A stretch of DNA of 64,000 nt from Actinobacteria bacterium HGW-Actinobacteria-2 (lineage in GTDB: Bacteria; Actinomycetota; Actinomycetes; Propionibacteriales; Propionibacteriaceae): assembly GCA_002841335.1 (NCBI GenBank), contig PHEY01000009.1, positions 124,001 to 188,000 on the forward strand, given 5' to 3'. The notes under the pieces were generated by a model. It was not told the DNA's origin and searched no databases. It saw only the letters and a program-made list of their open reading frames with translations. Positions 25,829 to 35,230 of the stretch are shown one piece after another (position 1 is the stretch's first letter; every line of letters starts with the position of its first letter). Position numbers and translations under genes: made by a program.

Positions 25829-26467
25829 TCAGCCTTCGGCGAGTTCGGGGACGGGCTGCCGCTCCGGATACGGGAAGAAGGCCCGCGTCCCGGCGCGACG
25901 CACCGCCCACCAGATCAGGTTGAACGCGGTGACCACGATCGCCACGCTGGCGGCGATGATCGTGCCCACCTCGGGCACCAGCAGCGCCCAGCTCAGCCAC
26001 AGCGCCTGGTTGAGCACCGCGCCGACCAGGAAAGCCGGGGAGACCCCGACGATGGAGCGCGAACGAATCAGCTCCACCGACTGGGCGGCGTTCACCATGG
26101 TGCCCGGCACCAGCGCGGCGACTCCGAAGGCGGCCGCCCCGAAGCCGAGGTCGATGGCGACCACAACCGCCGCTCCTAACAAGCTGGGCAGCAGCGTTCG
26201 CACCAGACTGAGCCCGCGATGGCGGCACATCAGCACCAGGATCGGCACGGTGGTGAGCAGCGCGAACACATTGGTGGTGATCATGTTCCACTGATTGATG
26301 AGCACGCCGTGGACGGCCCACATCAGGTTCAGCAGCAACAGCGTCTGCCACGCGATCAGCGAGACGCCTTCGGTATGGCGGGTGCGGATCAGGTGAACCA
26401 GCTGGGGCAGCCCCAACAGGATTCCCACCAATGCCGCCACCCATCCCAGGATGGTGACCAGACTCAT
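25829..26467 (-). CDS. Seven-helix PQ-loop (SWEET/MtN3-like) transporter
   Basis: 212 residues with about seven hydrophobic segments. Two PQ-loop-like signatures occur: LGLPQLVHLIRTRHTEGVSL (18–37) and NAAQSVELIRSRSIVGVSPA (about 125–144). Bacterial SemiSWEETs usually have one three-helix unit of about 90 residues; here two units are joined in one chain, as in eukaryotic SWEETs. The ATG overlaps the proB stop (ATGA) and the stop is 28 bases from proA, so it is probably co-transcribed with proline genes. Substrate unknown; sugars or amino acids are possible. Confidence 0.8.
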   Translation of the reverse strand: MSLVTILGWVAALVGILLGLPQLVHLIRTRHTEGVSLIAWQTLLLLNLMWAVHGVLINQWNMITTNVFALLTTVPILVLMCRHRGLSLVRTLLPSLLGAAVVVAIDLGFGAAAFGVAALVPGTMVNAAQSVELIRSRSIVGVSPAFLVGAVLNQALWLSWALLVPEVGTIIAASVAIVVTAFNLIWWAVRRAGTRAFFPYPERQPVPELAEG

Positions 26468-27591
26468 GACGACTTCGGCTTCTTCACGATGAGGTCGTCG
26501 CGGTGGACCACTTCACGTTCGAAATGCTCGCCCAGATTCGCGGCCAGCTCACGGGTCGAGCGTCCGATCATCGCCGGGAGTTCGCCGGCGTCGTAGTTCA
26601 CCAGCCCGCGGGCCACCACTCGTCCGACCTCATTGACCAGCTTCACCGGGTCCCCGGCCTCGAAGGAGCCGCGCACCTCGGTGATGCCGGCGGGCAGCAG
26701 GGACGCCTTGCGTTCGGTGACGGCCTTCACCGCACCGGCGTCCAGCACCAACTCACCGCGGGTCACCGAGGCATAAGCCAGCCACAGCAGCTTGCGCGCG
26801 CGCCGTTTGCCGGTGGGCAGGAACAAGGTGCCGATCGGCTCGCCGGCCAGCAACTCGGCGGCCACTTCGGCTGAGCCCAGCACCACCGGGATTCCGGAGG
26901 TGGTGGCGATCCGTGCCGCTTGAAGCTTGGTCGCCATGCCGCCGGTGCCGATCTCAGCACCCTTGCCGTCGGTGTCGACGTCCAGCAGGTCGATGTCGGT
27001 CACTTCGTTGATCCGACTCGCCCCCGGCGAGGACGGATGGGCGGTGTAGAGCGCGTCGACGTCCGACAGCAGCACCAACGCGTCCGCCCCGACCAAGTGC
27101 GCCACCAGCGCGGCCAGTCGGTCGTTGTCGCCGAAGCGGATCTCGTGGGTGGCCACGGTGTCGTTCTCGTTGACGATCGGCACCACGCCGAGTTCGAGCA
27201 GCCGAGTGAAGGTACGCAGGGCGTTGCGGTAGTGGTCTTGGCGGGCCACGTCCTCCACGGTCAGCAGCACCTGGCCGACGGTGAGTCCGTGGTGGCCGAA
27301 GTACCTCCCGTAGTGGCCGACCAGTTGACTCTGCCCCACTGCAGCCGCGGCTTGCTTGCTGGCCAGGTCGGTCGGACGGCGCTTCAACTTCAGCGGCTTC
27401 ATACCGGCGGCCATGGCACCAGACGACACCAGCACCACGTCCTGACCGCGAGCGCGCAGCGCCGCCAGCGCCTCGACCAGCCGCTCCACGCGTGCCGGGT
27501 CGAGCGCACCACGGGCGTCGGTGAGCGAGGAAGAACCCACCTTGACCACCACGCGCCGGGCACCGGTGATCTGGTCTCGCAGCTCACTCAT
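26464..27591 (-). CDS. proB: Glutamate 5-kinase with PUA domain
   Basis: 375 residues. Phosphorylates glutamate, the first step to proline. The amino-acid-kinase domain shows [33 protein letters not shown]-like ([11 protein letters not shown]), [10 protein letters not shown] and [12 protein letters not shown]; the C-terminal ~100 residues ([13 protein letters not shown]…) form a PUA domain. ATG 27591 (MSELRDQ) is preferred; ATG 27603 is possible. The start lies inside the end of obg, so the two are coupled. Confidence 0.95.
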   Translation of the reverse strand: MSELRDQITGARRVVVKVGSSSLTDARGALDPARVERLVEALAALRARGQDVVLVSSGAMAAGMKPLKLKRRPTDLASKQAAAAVGQSQLVGHYGRYFGHHGLTVGQVLLTVEDVARQDHYRNALRTFTRLLELGVVPIVNENDTVATHEIRFGDNDRLAALVAHLVGADALVLLSDVDALYTAHPSSPGASRINEVTDIDLLDVDTDGKGAEIGTGGMATKLQAARIATTSGIPVVLGSAEVAAELLAGEPIGTLFLPTGKRRARKLLWLAYASVTRGELVLDAGAVKAVTERKASLLPAGITEVRGSFEAGDPVKLVNEVGRVVARGLVNYDAGELPAMIGRSTRELAANLGEHFEREVVHRDDLIVKKPKSS

Positions 27592-29092
27592 TGCGGTCAC
27601 CATCTCGGGTCAGCCCTTCGCTGGCCAACCGGGTGAACTGCTCGGCTTCGGCTTCGGCCGCCTTGTGAGCGTGATACTCCGCGTCCAGCGCTCGGCGCCG
27701 GGTCGCAGCCGGACGTTCGCCGGCGAGGCGCTGATCCTCACCACGACGCGCCAGGATCTCGGCACCGGCCTCGATCTGTGGGGCGAAGTCGAACACCACC
27801 GGATCGTCCCCGCCTCCGATGGCCACCGCATCGCCGGCCACCGCACCGAGTTCGAGCAGCTCGTCCTCAATGCCCAGGCGGGCGAACCGATCGGCCAGGT
27901 AGCCGACAGCCTCGGCGTTGTTGAAGTCGGTCTGTCGCACCCAGCGTTCGGGCTTCTCGCCGCGGACCCGCCAGACGAAGCCGCCCTCGCCGTCGCCCTG
28001 CTTGGCGACGCTGAACTCCGGCCCGCCGGCTACCGGCTTGGGTCGGATCACGATGCGCTTCGGCGCCGGCGGCGGGGCCGCTGCGCGGCGGGCGGCGACA
28101 AGTTCGGCCATGGCGAACTTCAGCGCGTTCAAGCCCTCGCCGGACTTGGTCGAGATGGTGAACACCGGCCAGCCGCGGGCGGCCACGTCCTCGGTCACCA
28201 GAGCGGCCAACTCGGCGGCATCGGGGATGTCGACCTTGTTCAGCGCCACCATTCGCGGACGATCCTCCAGGCCGCCGTGCGCGACCAGTTCGGCCTCGAT
28301 CACGTCCAAGTCGGTGAGCGGGTCGCGTCCGGGCTCGTAGGTGGCGCAGTCGACCACATGGACGATGGCCTGGCAGCGCTCGATGTGGCGCAGGAAGTCA
28401 TGGCCGAGACCGCGGCCCTCGCTGGCACCCTCGATCAGCCCGGGCACGTCGGCCACGGTGAACGTGGTGGCACCGGCCACGACCACCCCGAGGTTGGGGA
28501 TCAACGTGGTGAACGGGTAGTCGGCGATCTTGGGCCGCGCGCGGGAGATGGCCGCGATCAGCGACGACTTGCCGGCACTCGGGAAACCGACCAGGCCGAT
28601 GTCGGCCATCACCTTCAGTTCGAGCTTGATCTTGCGGCTCTCACCCTCCTCGCCGAGCAGGGCGAAGCCGGGAGCCTTGCGGGTGGGCGAGGCCAGGGCA
28701 GCGTTGCCGAGTCCGCCGCGGCCGCCGGCCGCGATCACCGCCTCGGCGTCAGGGGTGTCCAGGTCGGCGAGCAGTTCACCGGTCTCGGCATCGGTGACGA
28801 CGGTGCCTTGGGGCACCAGCAGGATCACGTCCGCGCCGTTGGCGCCGCTGTTGTAGTCACCCTTGCCGGGCTGACCGTTCTCGGCGCGACGCACCGACTG
28901 GCGGTGGTATTCGACAAGCGTGGTCAAGCCGGCATCGACCTTGAGGATCACCGACCCGCCGTTGCCACCGTTGCCGCCGTCCGGTCCGCCGAGCGGTTTG
29001 AACTTCTCCCGGTGCACCGAGGCGCACCCGTGCCCGCCGTTACCGGCGGACAAGGTCAGCACCGTCTGATCGACGAAAGAGGGAATGGCCAC
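27584..29092 (-). CDS. obg: Obg-family GTPase (ObgE/CgtA)
   Basis: 502 residues. Ribosome-assembly GTPase. The Gly-rich Obg fold covers about 1–160 ([27 protein letters not shown]). The G domain has [11 protein letters not shown] (G1), the switch [20 protein letters not shown] (G3) and LNKVDIPD (G4). The C-terminal OCT domain (about 335–420) contains [18 protein letters not shown]. It follows rplU–rpmA as in most bacteria. Confidence 0.96.
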   Translation of the reverse strand: MAIPSFVDQTVLTLSAGNGGHGCASVHREKFKPLGGPDGGNGGNGGSVILKVDAGLTTLVEYHRQSVRRAENGQPGKGDYNSGANGADVILLVPQGTVVTDAETGELLADLDTPDAEAVIAAGGRGGLGNAALASPTRKAPGFALLGEEGESRKIKLELKVMADIGLVGFPSAGKSSLIAAISRARPKIADYPFTTLIPNLGVVVAGATTFTVADVPGLIEGASEGRGLGHDFLRHIERCQAIVHVVDCATYEPGRDPLTDLDVIEAELVAHGGLEDRPRMVALNKVDIPDAAELAALVTEDVAARGWPVFTISTKSGEGLNALKFAMAELVAARRAAAPPPAPKRIVIRPKPVAGGPEFSVAKQGDGEGGFVWRVRGEKPERWVRQTDFNNAEAVGYLADRFARLGIEDELLELGAVAGDAVAIGGGDDPVVFDFAPQIEAGAEILARRGEDQRLAGERPAATRRRALDAEYHAHKAAEAEAEQFTRLASEGLTRDGDRNE

Positions 29093-29177
29093 AGCAGTTG
29101 CCTTGCACTAGGAGAGTCGGCGGGCAGCGTGACGCCGGCACCGATCGAGGAAGATTCTACCGTCCTCGTGCCGCACG

Positions 29178-29277
29178 CCCCGTCGAGGGCTCGCGTTAGC
29201 CACCGACAGCTCGCCTTGACCACCGAGGGCTCGTCCTCACGAGAGGCTTTCGGCATCAGCGCGAGCCCTCGACGGGG
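29178..29277. repeat. 100-bp palindromic element
   Basis: Perfect 18-bp inverted arms: CCCCGTCGAGGGCTCGCG at 29178–29195 and its complement at 29260–29277. Two further GGGCTCG/AGCTCG words lie in the 64-base centre. It sits between the rpmA terminator and obg. Size and form fit a MITE-like or REP-like element; no second copy was found in the window. Confidence 0.7.
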
Positions 29278-29364
29278 ACGAGGTAGGTGGCGGGGGCGGA
29301 GGCGACGGAGTGGGCGGTAGGACGGAGGTGGGGCGGACGGGACGAGGTGAGCGGGAATGCGAAA

Positions 29365-29384
29365 GGGCGGCCCGAAGGCCGCCC
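29365..29384 (-). terminator. rplU–rpmA terminator
   Basis: Perfect 8-bp stem GGGCGGCC/GGCCGCCC with a CGAA (TTCG on the minus strand) loop, 16 bases past the rpmA stop and followed by TTTCG. A strong tetraloop hairpin. Confidence 0.8.
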
Positions 29385-29400
29385 CTCACGAAAAGCTGGA

Positions 29401-29661
29401 CTACTCGGCGGCCTCGACGGCTACGTTGATGACCTTGCGGCCGCGACGGGTGCCGAACTCGACCTTGCCGGCGCGCAGCGCGAACAGGGTGTCGTCGCCA
29501 CCACGTCCCACACCCTCACCGGGGTGGAAGTGGGTGCCGCGCTGACGGACCAGGATCTCACCGGCGTTCACCTGCTGGCCGCCGAAACGCTTCACACCCA
29601 GACGCTGGGAGTTGGAATCGCGACCGTTACGGGAGGACGATGCGCCCTTTTTATGTGCCAT
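29401..29661 (-). CDS. rpmA: 50S ribosomal protein L27
   Basis: 86 residues. It begins [20 protein letters not shown] and continues with [28 protein letters not shown] and [12 protein letters not shown]. The N-terminus starts directly at the conserved A-H-K-K-G, with no Firmicutes-type cleaved leader. Ten bases downstream of rplU. Confidence 0.98.
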   Translation of the reverse strand: MAHKKGASSSRNGRDSNSQRLGVKRFGGQQVNAGEILVRQRGTHFHPGEGVGRGGDDTLFALRAGKVEFGTRRGRKVINVAVEAAE

Positions 29662-29671
29662 CTGTTCTACC

Positions 29672-29980
29672 TCAGCCCTTGATTCCGGTGACCTTGACCT
29701 GGGTGTAGCGCTGGCGATGGCCCTGACGCTTCTTGTACCCGGTCTTGTTCTTGAACTTGATGATCTTGATCTTCGGGCCCTTGGTTTCGGCGATCACCTC
29801 AGCGGTGACACTCGCCTTGCCCAGCGCCTTGACGTCAACGGTGATCTTGTCACCGTCGACCAGCATCAGCGGGGTCAGGGCAACGCTGTCACCGGCCTTG
29901 GCTTCGACCTTGTCGATTTCCAGGACGTCGCCGACCGCAACCTTGTGCTGACGGCCACCGCTGCGAACGATCGCGTACAC
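29672..29980 (-). CDS. rplU: 50S ribosomal protein L21
   Basis: 102 residues, full length. [18 protein letters not shown] at the start, then [20 protein letters not shown] and the final YTQVKVTGI. Starts at GTG 29980 with AGG-containing sequence before it. First gene of rplU–rpmA; about 220 bases of untranslated sequence lie upstream before the divergent LysE gene. Confidence 0.98.
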   Translation of the reverse strand: MYAIVRSGGRQHKVAVGDVLEIDKVEAKAGDSVALTPLMLVDGDKITVDVKALGKASVTAEVIAETKGPKIKIIKFKNKTGYKKRQGHRQRYTQVKVTGIKG

Positions 29981-30201
29981 GCCTGACCTACTTCCCTAAG
30001 CTTCCGTTTGTGCAACGCCACATCGGTAGATGTTTCGCGTTGTGGTGGGGTTCGCGCGCAGCAGAAGGCGCGGCAAACACCGATGGACAAGACTACGGCT
30101 CCTCACTGGGGAGGGTCAAACCGGAGGCCAGCAGAGCGACTCGACGGCTCCCCCACTATCGGCTGAGCTAGCCTCGGACACAACCTGCGGACGGAGACGA
30201 C

Positions 30202-30810
30202 ATGACCTGGGCTTTTTGGCTGACCACCCTGATCGTGGTGGCCACCCCCGGCACCGGAGCGGTCTACACCATCTCCGCCGGACTTTCGCGAGGGTTCAAG
30301 GCCGGGCTGGTCGCTGCGTTCGGCTGCACTCTGGGCGTGGTGCCGCACATGATCGCCGCGATCACCGGACTGGCCGCCCTGCTCAACGCCAGCGCACTCG
30401 CGTTCTCGGCGCTGAAGTGGGCCGGAGTGGCCTACCTGCTCTACCTAGCCGTCCAGACCTGGCGCGACCACAGTGACCTCGTCGCCACCGAGACCGCACC
30501 CCAATCGTTTTGGCAGGTGATCCGCACCGCCGTGCTGATCAACCTGCTCAATCCAAAGCTGACCATCTTCTTCTTCGCCTTCCTCCCCCAGTTCGTGCCG
30601 GTCGCCGACCCGTCGCCGACGGTGACGATGGTCGGGTTGAGCCTGGCGTTCATGGCGGCCACGTTCGCGGTGTTCGCCGTGTACGGCAGCTTCGCGGCGT
30701 CCGTCCGAGATCACGTCCTGCGCCGCCCGCGGGTCGTAACCTGGCTGCGTCGGACTTTTGCCGCCACGTATGTACTGCTGGCCGGACGCCTCGCGGTGCA
30801 GGAGCACTGA
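30202..30810 (+). CDS. LysE/RhtB-family amino acid exporter
   Basis: 202 residues with six hydrophobic segments. The N-terminal VATPGTGAVYTISAGLSRGFKAGLVAAFGCTLG is the conserved LysE signature (usually TPGP), and INLLNPKLTIFFFAFLPQFV is the second conserved block. Homologues export homoserine, threonine or similar amino acids. A GGAG precedes the ATG closely. Confidence 0.88.
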   Translation: MTWAFWLTTLIVVATPGTGAVYTISAGLSRGFKAGLVAAFGCTLGVVPHMIAAITGLAALLNASALAFSALKWAGVAYLLYLAVQTWRDHSDLVATETAPQSFWQVIRTAVLINLLNPKLTIFFFAFLPQFVPVADPSPTVTMVGLSLAFMAATFAVFAVYGSFAASVRDHVLRRPRVVTWLRRTFAATYVLLAGRLAVQEH

Positions 30811-30942
30811 ACGACAACAACACTGAACCGCTGACTCGACGCCATGTGGTGTTGACCTGCGGGCCACCCGCTGGATACCTGACCTGCCTAGCGTGACGAA
30901 GGAGCTGAACCGGCACGTTCGGCCTTACCCACAGGAGAGGTA

Positions 30943-32241
30943 ATGCTTCGTCACACATCTGTCTTCGCCGCTGCCAGCCTGGCTCTGGCCGGCACCATGC
31001 TGAGCTTCCAACCCGCACCGGCCCAGGCCGAACCGACCATCGCGGTCAAGGACGTCGTACTCACCGTGGGCAGCAAGTCCAGCCAGCGCAACCTGACCTG
31101 GCTCGGCGGGGTGGGCGTCGAGGACTACGTCCAACTCGTCCAGCACAAGAAGGGCAAGACGCTGTCGTGGACGAGCGCGAAGCTGATCCGTCCGTTCTCG
31201 GCCGGGGCAGCTGGCGAGGAGACCGGCTGGGAGTACAACAAGGTCGCCCTGACCAAGCTCAAGGTGGGCGTCACCTACAGCTACCGGATCTGCACCGCCA
31301 CCGCCTGCGCCGACGAGCACCAGTTCAAGACGGCGAAGGCGGGCAACTTCTCGTTCCTGGTCTACGGCGACCCGCAGGTCTACCTGGGCACCAAGACCGG
31401 GCAGAACGGTGTCGTCGAGAACCCCTCCGCCGGCTGGGCTGCGACCCTGTCCGAGTCAGTCGGCAAGGTGAGCAACGCCGCCTTCCTGATGACCGCGGGC
31501 GACAACGTCGACAGCTACACCATCTCCAAGCAGCCCGGCGAGTGGGATGCCTTCCTGGCTCCGAGCCAGGTGTCCACCTATCCGATGGCGCCGGCAGTCG
31601 GCAACCACGACAACGCCTCGAACGGCGGCTACCTGTTCAACCAGCACTTCGCCCTGCCGAACGTGAGCAACCTGGGCACCACCGCTGCCGGCACCGGTGA
31701 CTACTGGTACACCTACAACGGCGTGCTGTTCATGACGCTGAACACCAACAGCCTGGACTTCGCCGCACACACCACGTTCATGAAGCAGGCCATCAAGGCC
31801 AACCCGCGGGCCACCTGGCGCGTGGTCACGCTGCACCACGCACCGTTCAGCTCGGCCGACCACCCCAATGACGCCGACGTGACTGCGATCCGCACCACCT
31901 TGACCCCGGCATTCAGCGCACTGAAGGTCAACCTGGTGATCGGCGGCCACGACCACGACTACACCCGCAGCTACCTGATGAACGGGGCGTCCATCGCCTC
32001 CGCCGATGCCGACGGCGCGCTCAAGCCCAAGCGCGGACAGGTCCTGTACCTGGCCACCAACTCCGCCTCGGGCGGCAAGTTCTACGACCTCACCGGCCCC
32101 TACCCGTGGGCCGCGGTCAAGGATCAGAGCCTCAAGGCCAACTACACCGCCATCGAGGTCAAGGCCAAGAACCTGATCGCCACCACCTACGAGGTCGGTG
32201 GACGGGTCATCGATCGCGTTGATCTGACGCGTGCTCACTAG
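30943..32241 (+). CDS. Secreted purple-acid-phosphatase-like metallophosphoesterase
   Basis: 432 residues. Signal peptide ending AQA at about residue 28. A fibronectin-like N-terminal domain (about 30–130) precedes the metallophosphatase core with all ligands in order: FLVYGDPQVY, LMTAGDNVD, AVGNHDNA, VTLHHAPF and VIGGHDHDYTRS. This domain order is that of purple acid phosphatases. Likely a secreted phosphatase for phosphate scavenging. GGAGAGG precedes the ATG and a strong hairpin follows the stop. Confidence 0.9.
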   Translation: MLRHTSVFAAASLALAGTMLSFQPAPAQAEPTIAVKDVVLTVGSKSSQRNLTWLGGVGVEDYVQLVQHKKGKTLSWTSAKLIRPFSAGAAGEETGWEYNKVALTKLKVGVTYSYRICTATACADEHQFKTAKAGNFSFLVYGDPQVYLGTKTGQNGVVENPSAGWAATLSESVGKVSNAAFLMTAGDNVDSYTISKQPGEWDAFLAPSQVSTYPMAPAVGNHDNASNGGYLFNQHFALPNVSNLGTTAAGTGDYWYTYNGVLFMTLNTNSLDFAAHTTFMKQAIKANPRATWRVVTLHHAPFSSADHPNDADVTAIRTTLTPAFSALKVNLVIGGHDHDYTRSYLMNGASIASADADGALKPKRGQVLYLATNSASGGKFYDLTGPYPWAAVKDQSLKANYTAIEVKAKNLIATTYEVGGRVIDRVDLTRAH

Positions 32242-32259
32242 TCGTCTGTTCGCCATCAT

Positions 32260-32285
32260 GCCCCGGGGGATTCGTCCCCCGGGGC
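32260..32285 (+). terminator. Terminator behind the secreted phosphatase
   Basis: Perfect 11-bp stem GCCCCGGGGGA/TCCCCCGGGGC around a TTCG loop, 18 bases past the stop. No T-run follows, which is common in high-GC genomes. Confidence 0.75.
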
Positions 32286-32369
32286 GCCCCCCATTCCGGG
32301 GAGGGCGGCGCCAGGGCCAGGTCCGATTTCCGCTAGCCAGGGCCGTCCACTGCTGCCAGGCTGGACGTT

Positions 32370-33842
32370 ATGGACTTCGAGCAGCGCTACCGGGCAGCGA
32401 GCGCCCGCGACGCCCGCTTCGACGGGGTGTTCTTCCTCGCCGTCCGCACGACCGGCATCTACTGCCGGCCGTCCTGCCCGGCGCGGACGCCGCTACGGGC
32501 CAACGTGGAGTTCTTCGACACCGCTGCAGCCGCCCACGAGCACGGCTTTCGGGCGTGCAAACGATGCCTTCCCGATACCGTTCCCGGCTCGCCGGAATGG
32601 AACCTGCGCGCTGACGTCGCCGCCCGGGCGATGCGCCTGGTCACCGACGGAATCGTCGATCGCGAAGGGGTGACCGGCCTGGCCCGACGCCTGGGCTACA
32701 CCTCACGCCATTTGAACCGCCTGCTGAGCACCGAACTCGGTGCCGGACCGCTGGCACTCGCCCGCGCGCATCGCGCCCAGGTGGCGCGCGAACTCCTGGT
32801 CGGCACCGATCTGCCGATCAGCGATGTCGCCTTCGCCGCCGGCTTCGGCAGCATCCGCCAGTTCAACGACACCGTCACCGCCGTCTACGCCCTCACCCCC
32901 ACCGCGCTGCGGGCCGGACGGCGACGGTCACACACTCCGCACGCGCCGACGACCGCCGGGTGGATCACGGTGAACCTGCAGCTCCCCGTACGTCTGCCCT
33001 GGGATGCGGCCGGCACGTTCGCCTGGCTGGCGGCCCGCGCCATTCCCGGAGTGGAGGTGGCCACTGCCGAGTCCTACGCCCGCACCGTGCGGCTGCCCGG
33101 CGGTCCGGCCTGGTTCACCGTGGCCGCCGCGGCCGCGAGCCTGCGTCTGCAGGCCGGGCTCACCCGGCTATCCGATCTGGCCCCACTGGTGGCCAGGGTG
33201 CGGCGGCTCTTCGACGCCGACGCCGATCCGGTGGGCATCGATGCCGCGCTGTCGTCGGACCCTCGCCTGGCCGCGTCCGTGGCCGCGACTCCCGGCATCC
33301 GGCTGCCGGGCGCGATCGACCCGTCGGAGATGCTGGTGCGCGCCATGGTCGGCCAACAGATCTCGGTGTCCGCCGCCCGCACCCACCTGCATCGACTGAC
33401 TCAGCACGCCGGTGAACCCGTCGCAGCAGCCCCCGAAGGGTTGACACTGCTGTTCCCCACCCCGGCCGCGATCGCCGCCTGCGGCGCTGACGTCCTGACC
33501 GGGCCCCGTGCCCGGATCACCAGCCTGGTCGGCGTCGCCGGGCGTCTCGACTCCGGCGAGCTGAGCCTGGACTGGGCCGACGATCCGATCGAACAACGCA
33601 CCCGACTGCTCGCCCAACCAGGCATCGGCCCGTGGACGGCCGACTACCTGGCCATGCGAGTGCTGGGCGACCCGGACGTGCTGCCCGTCGGCGATGTGGC
33701 ACTTCGCACCGGGGCTGCTCGACTCGGCGCACCGGACTCCCCCACCGCGCTCACCGCCTGGGGCTCGACCCTGACCCCGTGGCGTTCCTACGCCAGCCTG
33801 CATCTGTGGCGCGCCGCCGCCACCAAGGAGGAACCTCGATGA
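32370..33842 (+). CDS. Ada regulatory domain–AraC HTH–AlkA glycosylase fusion
   Basis: 490 residues. Residues 1–75 are the Ada zinc domain with C32, C36, C63 and C66; C32 corresponds to the methylphosphotriester acceptor Cys38 of E. coli Ada. An AraC-type HTH pair follows (about 90–185). The C-terminal half is AlkA N-domain plus HhH-GPD glycosylase, with [16 protein letters not shown] and catalytic aspartate D442 in LPVGDVALR. It should sense methylation damage, activate transcription and excise alkylated bases. The methyltransferase is encoded separately by the overlapping next gene. Confidence 0.93.
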   Translation: MDFEQRYRAASARDARFDGVFFLAVRTTGIYCRPSCPARTPLRANVEFFDTAAAAHEHGFRACKRCLPDTVPGSPEWNLRADVAARAMRLVTDGIVDREGVTGLARRLGYTSRHLNRLLSTELGAGPLALARAHRAQVARELLVGTDLPISDVAFAAGFGSIRQFNDTVTAVYALTPTALRAGRRRSHTPHAPTTAGWITVNLQLPVRLPWDAAGTFAWLAARAIPGVEVATAESYARTVRLPGGPAWFTVAAAAASLRLQAGLTRLSDLAPLVARVRRLFDADADPVGIDAALSSDPRLAASVAATPGIRLPGAIDPSEMLVRAMVGQQISVSAARTHLHRLTQHAGEPVAAAPEGLTLLFPTPAAIAACGADVLTGPRARITSLVGVAGRLDSGELSLDWADDPIEQRTRLLAQPGIGPWTADYLAMRVLGDPDVLPVGDVALRTGAARLGAPDSPTALTAWGSTLTPWRSYASLHLWRAAATKEEPR

Positions 33843-34339
33843 AGATCACTACCGTGAACACCCCTGATGGCCCGTTCACCGTGCTCGCCGATGCCGGCGT
33901 CGTCCTCGCTTCGGGGTGGACCGACGCACCCGATGTCGTCGCGGCCCGGGTGCGAACGCCAGATCGTCCGGGCGCCTTCGAGGTCGTGGCCACGAATGAC
34001 CCCGACCTCGCTGCGATCATCGAGGCCGTCGAGCGCTACTACGCCGGTGAGCTTGCCGCCATCGACGACGTGCCGGTGCGGCAGTTCGGCACGGCCCTGC
34101 AGCAGGTCGGCTGGGCGGCGCTGCGGGAGATCGCTCCCGGTGCGCCACTGAGCTATGCCCGCTTTGCCGCCGCGTTGGGGCACCCCTCCGCGGTGCGGGC
34201 AGCTGCTGCGATCTGCGCGCGCAATGCCCCCGCGCTGTTCGTCCCTTGCCATCGCGTGCTGCGCACAGACGGCAGCCTGGGCGGCTTCGCCTGGGGTCTG
34301 AACGTCAAACGCTCACTGCTGAGCCGCGAAGCGCACTGA
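33839..34339 (+). CDS. ogt: Methylated-DNA–protein-cysteine methyltransferase
   Basis: 166 residues. Removes methyl groups from O6-methylguanine in a suicide reaction. The acceptor cysteine is C137 in [20 protein letters not shown]. The ATG at 33839 overlaps the stop of the Ada–AlkA gene by four bases and follows AAGGAGG, so the pair is coupled. Together the two proteins provide the functions of classic Ada plus AlkA. Confidence 0.94.
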   Translation: MKITTVNTPDGPFTVLADAGVVLASGWTDAPDVVAARVRTPDRPGAFEVVATNDPDLAAIIEAVERYYAGELAAIDDVPVRQFGTALQQVGWAALREIAPGAPLSYARFAAALGHPSAVRAAAAICARNAPALFVPCHRVLRTDGSLGGFAWGLNVKRSLLSREAH

Positions 34340-34497
34340 CCAACCGAAATGGTTGTTATCGCCGACCCGATGTCGCGTTCGCGGGCGCGGCCAACCGATT
34401 CTGTTGTTATGACGATCGAAGAGGGCCTCATAACGACCGTTTCGATTGGCTGATCTTGGCCGGCGAGGCGCACCGGCTCCATAACGACAAGATCGCT
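34340..34497. repeat. Four-copy inverted motif cluster between ogt and the hydrolase gene
   Basis: A ~22-bp word, approximately CCAACCGAAATGGTTGTTAT, occurs at 34340–34361 and 34391–34412 on the plus strand and inverted at 34428–34449; a shortened inverted copy lies at 34478–34495 (GTCGTTATGG on the minus strand). The two orientations face each other. It may be a binding-site cluster or a small palindromic element; both neighbouring genes end here, which argues against a promoter. Confidence 0.6.
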
Positions 34498-34500
34498 AGG

Positions 34501-35160
34501 TCAAGACCGTCCGGCATCGATGAAAGCGGCCACCGACCACGTCAGCAGCCGCTCTGCCTCGGCGATCTGCTCGTCGGTCGCCTTGGCCTTCGGCGCCAGC
34601 GTGTGGCCGGCCGCCGGCATGGCCACCACCCGGACGTCCGCACGCCCAGCCGTAGCAAGAGCGGCGCTGACCTGATCGGGGGCCCCGAAGGTGTCCTTCT
34701 CGCCTTGGACGATGACCGTCGGCGCCGCCGCGTCGACCAGTTCGGCGAGTCGAGACTTGTCCGGCTTGCCGGGCGGATGCAAGGGGAAGGCCAGCAGCAC
34801 CAGGCCGGTCTGACCTGAGCCGAAGCCCCGGCAGGCCGTGCGCGCACCGGCGCTGCGACCACCGACGAACAACGGCAGACCTGGCCAGCGACGGGTCGCC
34901 TCGGCCACCGCCATCTGCCAGGCACGATCAAGGGCCGGCGCCGAGCTGAAGACCTTACGTCCGGCCACCCGGTAGGGCTGACGGAAGCGGGCCACGTTCA
35001 CCCCGAGAGTCGGCAGCCGATCGGCCAGCAGCGCGAGATCCCAGGCGTCCACATCTCCGCCGGCGCCGTGGCCGAGCAGCAGGACCGCCGCCGGTTCCTC
35101 GGCTTCGTCGATGATCAGTTCGGCCGGACCGTCTGGAGTATCGATGGTGATGGTGCTCAC
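34501..35160 (-). CDS. Alpha/beta hydrolase (KANL3/Tex30-like)
   Basis: 219 residues. The oxyanion region GHGAGGD, nucleophile elbow GGRSAGA, acid in VIVQGEKDTFG and histidine in PAAGHTL make a full catalytic triad. This layout is that of the short dienelactone-hydrolase-like KANL3/Tex30 family. GTG 35160 is chosen because GAGGCG precedes it; the ATG at 35232 would overlap the divergent nadE start. Substrate unknown. Confidence 0.8.
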   Translation of the reverse strand: MSTITIDTPDGPAELIIDEAEEPAAVLLLGHGAGGDVDAWDLALLADRLPTLGVNVARFRQPYRVAGRKVFSSAPALDRAWQMAVAEATRRWPGLPLFVGGRSAGARTACRGFGSGQTGLVLLAFPLHPPGKPDKSRLAELVDAAAPTVIVQGEKDTFGAPDQVSAALATAGRADVRVVAMPAAGHTLAPKAKATDEQIAEAERLLTWSVAAFIDAGRS

Positions 35161-35230
35161 CGCCTCAGTCTGACAGCCCGAAGCCGGGCACGCGTGGCAT
35201 GCTGAGCGCGTACACCGAATCAGGAGTGCC

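Larger units (their letters stand above)
29093..29400. other. 308-bp gap between rpmA and obg
   Basis: No gene. It contains a long palindrome (29178–29277) and the rpmA terminator (29365–29384), both listed separately, and must also carry any obg promoter. Confidence 0.6.

Noticed and set aside
23411-26179. 922-codon plus-strand frame over rsfS, nadD and proA
   Set aside because: It spans three certain genes on the minus strand and reads as His/Gly/Arg-rich noise.
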